Assembly (NCBI GenBank): GCA_003149065.1
Contig: QGFZ01000001.1
Location: forward strand, 310,001 to 374,000
Reading direction: 5' to 3'
Source: Ruminococcaceae bacterium R-25
GTDB taxonomy: Bacteria; Bacillota; Clostridia; Saccharofermentanales; Saccharofermentanaceae
DNA: 64,000 bases
In this document: positions 61,755 through 64,000 of the stretch, one piece after another
How positions within the stretch are numbered: the stretch's first letter is position 1
Layout: each line of letters starts with the position of its first letter
The notes under the pieces: model-generated
What the model was told of the DNA's origin: nothing
The model's database searches: none
The model's input: only the letters and a program-made list of their open reading frames with translations
Translations under genes and position numbers: made by a program

Positions 61755-62936
61755 ATGTCTAACGAGATGCAACTCAAGTACGGATGCAATCCTAACCAGA
61801 AGCCTTCCAGAATCTTCATGAAAGACGGTTCTGAGCTTCCTATCGAAGTATTGAACGGCAAGCCGGGATATATCAACCTTTTGGACGCTTTCAACGGCTG
61901 GCAGCTTGTAAAAGAGCTCAAGGAAGCAACAGGACTTCCTGCAGCAACATCATTCAAGCACGTTTCACCTGCAGGTGCTGCAGTAGGCAAGCCCCTCTCT
62001 GAGACAGAAGCTAAGATCTACTTCGTAGACGATCTGGGCGAGCTTTCTCCCATCGCATGCGCTTATGCAAGAGCAAGAGGCGCTGACAGAATGTCTTCTT
62101 ACGGTGACTTTACAGCACTTTCCGACACATGCGACGCAATCACAGCTACAATGCTCGCAAGAGAAGTATCTGACGGCATCATCGCTCCTGACTACACACC
62201 CGAAGCTCTCGAGATCCTTAAGACAAAGAGAAAGGGTACATATAACGTAATCAAGATCGACGCTTCCTATAAGCCCGCTCCGATCGAGACAAAGGAAGTT
62301 TACGGTGTTACTTTCGAGCAGGGAAGAAATGAGTTTGAGATCAACCATGCACTCTTGGACAACATCGTTACTGACAATAAGGACATTCCTGAGGACAAGA
62401 AGATCGACCTCTTGATATCTCTTATCACACTCAAGTACACACAGTCCAACTCCGTCTGCTACGTTAAGGATGGCCAGGCAATCGGTATCGGCGCAGGCCA
62501 GCAGTCCAGAATCCACTGCACAAGACTCGCAGGCAACAAGGCTGATAACTGGTGGCTCAGACAGAGCCCTCAGGTATTGGGTCTCCAGTTCGTTGACGAC
62601 ATCCGCCGTCCCGACAGAGACAACGCTATCGACGTTTATATCTCTGACGAGTATGAGGACGTTCTCGCTGAAGGCACATGGCAGAACATCTTCAAGGTTA
62701 AGCCCGCTGTATTCACAAGAGAAGAGAAGAAGGCTTGGCTCGCTAAGAACGACAACGTAGCTCTTGGTTCTGACGCATTCTTCCCCTTCGGTGACAACAT
62801 CGAGCGTGCTCACAAGAGCGGCGTTAAGTACATTGCAGAACCCGGCGGTTCCATCCGTGACGACCATGTCATCATGACATGCAACAAGTACGGCATTGCA
62901 ATGGCATTCACAGGAATGAGACTGTTCCACCATTAA
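61755..62936 (+). CDS. AICAR formyltransferase, single-domain
   Basis: The 393-residue protein matches the C-terminal, formyltransferase half of PurH: SFKHVSPAGAAVGKPL (the conserved Lys-His), SDGIIAPDYTPEALEIL, GAGQQSRIHCTRLAG and DAFFPFGDNIERA. It adds a formyl group to AICAR. The in-frame ATG at 61749 is 1 nt from AGGAG, so ATG 61755 is preferred. It partners with the preceding stand-alone IMP cyclohydrolase to replace bifunctional PurH. A terminator follows. Confidence 0.92.
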   Translation: MSNEMQLKYGCNPNQKPSRIFMKDGSELPIEVLNGKPGYINLLDAFNGWQLVKELKEATGLPAATSFKHVSPAGAAVGKPLSETEAKIYFVDDLGELSPIACAYARARGADRMSSYGDFTALSDTCDAITATMLAREVSDGIIAPDYTPEALEILKTKRKGTYNVIKIDASYKPAPIETKEVYGVTFEQGRNEFEINHALLDNIVTDNKDIPEDKKIDLLISLITLKYTQSNSVCYVKDGQAIGIGAGQQSRIHCTRLAGNKADNWWLRQSPQVLGLQFVDDIRRPDRDNAIDVYISDEYEDVLAEGTWQNIFKVKPAVFTREEKKAWLAKNDNVALGSDAFFPFGDNIERAHKSGVKYIAEPGGSIRDDHVIMTCNKYGIAMAFTGMRLFHH

Positions 62937-62949
62937 TAAAAATTAACTG

Positions 62950-62988
62950 CACCTCCGTGGGTTTATACCTTCGGAGGTGTATTGTTTC
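62950..62988 (+). terminator. Likely terminator of the purine operon
   Basis: The 8-bp stem CACCTCCG / CGGAGGTG with a 14-nt loop is followed by TATTGTTT, a weak T tract. Confidence 0.65.
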
Positions 62989-63012
62989 TAAAGTTATTTC
63001 AGGAGTATAGAT

Positions 63013-63522
63013 ATGGCAGAAGAAAATACAGTTGCAGAAGCAGAGACAAAGGCTGTTGAGGCTGAAGTTAAGGAAGCACCGTCAAACAAATTGCCCGTAA
63101 ACAAGATCAAGGGCGGCAAATACGCTGACTACACAGAACACGATCTTCTGACCGAACTTATTAATCTCGAAAAGAAAACTGTCAAAAGGACCGGCATCGT
63201 GGCTTCTGCCATGATGGTCATCGCCGCTGTGGTACTCGCATGTGCCATCCTGATCGTACCCAAAGTGCTTACAACGTTATCTGCTGCCGAAAACACCCTG
63301 AATGAGGCAACAACGCTCATGGGCGAATTAAACGATTCATTAGACGGCATGAACAAGATGATCGCTAACGTTGATAAGGTCCTGACAGATAATACCGAAG
63401 CGATGTCTGATGCGATCCAGAAGATCAGCGACATCGATATAGACGGACTCAACGATTCGATCAAGAATCTCAACGAAGCTGTTGAGGCGCTGAATAGGGT
63501 TGTCGGAGGGAAGAGAACGTAA
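63013..63522 (+). CDS. Hypothetical membrane protein with coiled coil
   Basis: The 169-residue protein has a charged Glu/Ala-rich N-terminus (about 1-25), one membrane helix (about 62-88, IVASAMMVIAAVVLACAILI) and a heptad-like C-terminal region (about 95-165) rich in Leu, Asn and Met, probably a coiled coil outside the membrane. No family was recognised. It starts after TTCAGGAG and stands alone behind the purine operon. A methyl-accepting-like or structural role is possible but unsupported. Confidence 0.72.
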   Translation: MAEENTVAEAETKAVEAEVKEAPSNKLPVNKIKGGKYADYTEHDLLTELINLEKKTVKRTGIVASAMMVIAAVVLACAILIVPKVLTTLSAAENTLNEATTLMGELNDSLDGMNKMIANVDKVLTDNTEAMSDAIQKISDIDIDGLNDSIKNLNEAVEALNRVVGGKRT

Positions 63523-63546
63523 CCCGGCTGTCTGTTTTTTGAACAG

Positions 63547-63657
63547 AAATTAAACAACCCCCTCACGAGAAACAAAACGGACAAAAATTAAACATCCCCC
63601 GTACGAGTTAATTGCCGAAGGCAATTCCTGTCTGAAGTACGGGGGTGTTTTAATTTT
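63547..63657. repeat. Repeat cluster with nested-hairpin bidirectional terminator near tRNA-Thr
   Basis: A 23-nt motif starting AAATTAAACA and containing CCCCC occurs directly at 63547-63569 and 63585-63607 (20 of 23 identical) and inverted at 63637-63657. The second copy and the inverted one form a long outer stem (CCCCCGTAC / GTACGGGGG) around an inner hairpin AATTGCC / GGCAATT (63610-63616 / 63620-63626). T tracts on both strands suit termination of both the upstream plus gene and the minus-strand tRNA-Thr. Confidence 0.78.
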
Positions 63658-63732
63658 TGGAGCCAAAGGCGGGAATCGAACCCGCGACCTATTCATTACG
63701 AGTGAATTGCTCTACCCCTGAGCCACTTTGGC
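63658..63732 (-). tRNA. tRNA-Thr (anticodon CGT)
   Basis: On the minus strand the 75-nt gene has acceptor GCCAAAG / CTTTGGC, D arm GCTC...GAGC, anticodon stem ATTCA / TGAAT with loop CTCGTAA giving anticodon CGT (codon ACG), and T arm GCGGG TTCGATT CCCGC. CCA is encoded. A near-perfect promoter lies upstream. Confidence 0.96.
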
Positions 63733-63742
63733 GTGCCATAAA

Positions 63743-63771
63743 AATATACCTATTTGGAAGTTAAGTGTCAA
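63743..63771 (-). promoter_or_regulatory. Strong sigma-70 promoter of tRNA-Thr
   Basis: On the minus strand a perfect TTGACA, a 17-bp spacer and TATATT lie 10 bp upstream of the mature tRNA 5' end, a typical stable-RNA promoter. Confidence 0.85.
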
Positions 63772-63833
63772 GTGAAAGAAAGGCAAGCAATCAGCATAAG
63801 AATGATATAATTAATCTATCGGAGGAATTTTAC

Positions 63834-64000
63834 GTGAAAGCCCTTAAATTCTTTAAGAAAGCAGTAAGTTTGGTTTTGTGCATGTCTTTGACAGGCGCAC
63901 TGTTTACGGGCTGCAAAAAGGGCGATGACATGTTTCCTACGATAGTATCCGGAAATGAACAATCTGAGGCGCCTGAAGCTACCAGCAAGCCTTCTGATAC
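63834..64000 (+). CDS. Lipoprotein, 3'-truncated by window edge
   Basis: From GTG 63834, preceded by CGGAGGA, 55 codons are open to the window end. The protein starts with a signal peptide (KALKFFKKAVSLVLCMSL) and lipobox GALFTGC (Cys about 27), then a Ser/Glu/Pro-rich linker. It resembles solute-binding or secreted lipoproteins but no domain is visible. A TATAAT at 63806-63811 is a probable -10, divergent from the tRNA-Thr promoter. Confidence 0.8.
   Translation, partial: MKALKFFKKAVSLVLCMSLTGALFTGCKKGDDMFPTIVSGNEQSEAPEATSKPSD

Noticed and set aside
61965-62933. A 322-codon open frame on the minus strand inside the AICAR formyltransferase gene
   Set aside because: It is antisense to a well-conserved enzyme, has Ser/Cys/Val-rich sequence typical of shadow frames, and no ribosome-binding site.
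63658-63732. Integration (att) site of a mobile element at tRNA-Thr
   Set aside because: No integrase gene or direct repeat of the tRNA 3' end was found in the window; only the local C5-motif repeats are present.

Overview
The window looks like a chromosomal segment of an anaerobic, low-to-mid-GC Firmicute of class Clostridia. The evidence is Shine-Dalgarno-led genes with ATG/GTG/TTG starts, a GlgC/GlgD pair, meso-diaminopimelate dehydrogenase, a ferredoxin-linked 2-oxoacid oxidoreductase, BioY and other ECF S components, and several ABC-2 exporters. A Saccharofermentans/Oscillospirales-like rumen or gut lineage would fit, but the genus cannot be settled from this sequence alone. No rRNA, phage, transposase, CRISPR or cas genes were seen. 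Two tRNAs (Ala-GGC and Thr-CGT) are present. The first gene is cut by the left edge and a lipoprotein gene by the right edge.

Layout. 1-5.6 kb: tandem transglutaminase-like lipoproteins, the YhaM exoribonuclease, a HAD phosphatase with an ECF S component, and an ECF sigma factor with its putative anti-sigma factor. 5.7-12.6 kb: a COG2509-type FAD protein, a PD-(D/E)XK-like protein, palindrome array A, and a three-gene ABC exporter operon that includes an ABC-2/CPBP-protease fusion. 12.8-15.4 kb: a Lys/Ala-rich histone-like protein and an ABC-F ATPase. 15.5-22.4 kb: leuCDB followed by a Ppx/GppA-like phosphatase and polyphosphate kinase. 22.5-28.4 kb: a decayed prepilin gene, an ABC exporter, a diguanylate cyclase, a lipoprotein and tRNA-Ala. 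28.4-37.8 kb: galM, ilvE, an SGNH esterase, ddh, an ATP-grasp protein, bioY, another ABC exporter, a P-loop ATPase and a flavodoxin-fold reductase. 37.9-48.5 kb: an SPFH/zinc-ribbon protein, glmM-nagB, a vor-type oxidoreductase operon, a hydrolase, palindrome array B, a YfcE-like phosphodiesterase and a LacI-like sensor fused to GGDEF. 48.7-57 kb: the glycogen operon glgB-glgC-glgD-glgA-GH13. 57.1-62.9 kb: a CapA-like lipoprotein and purine genes (purE, purF, purN, a separate IMP cyclohydrolase and a separate AICAR formyltransferase). 63-64 kb: a coiled-coil membrane protein, tRNA-Thr and the start of a lipoprotein.

How the parts connect. Two storage systems sit in the window, polyphosphate (ppx-ppk) and glycogen (glg). 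Ppk, GlgB and GlgA all carry Lys/Ala-rich tails like the body of the histone-like protein at 12890. This suggests, as inference, that storage enzymes are tethered to nucleic acid or polyphosphate. A sugar-sensor/GGDEF protein lies just upstream of glgB.

The most unusual signal is a pair of intergenic arrays at 8084-8276 and 45601-45794. Each has eight 12-bp sites in alternating orientation at a period of about 26 bp (four 38-39-nt hairpin units). The arms are nearly constant within an array but unrelated between arrays, and the 14-15-nt loops vary around a conserved A/T core. I do not recognise this as a known element. A second notable point is that the purF product lacks the N-terminal cysteine nucleophile and the usual oxyanion Asn-Gly of its glutaminase domain.
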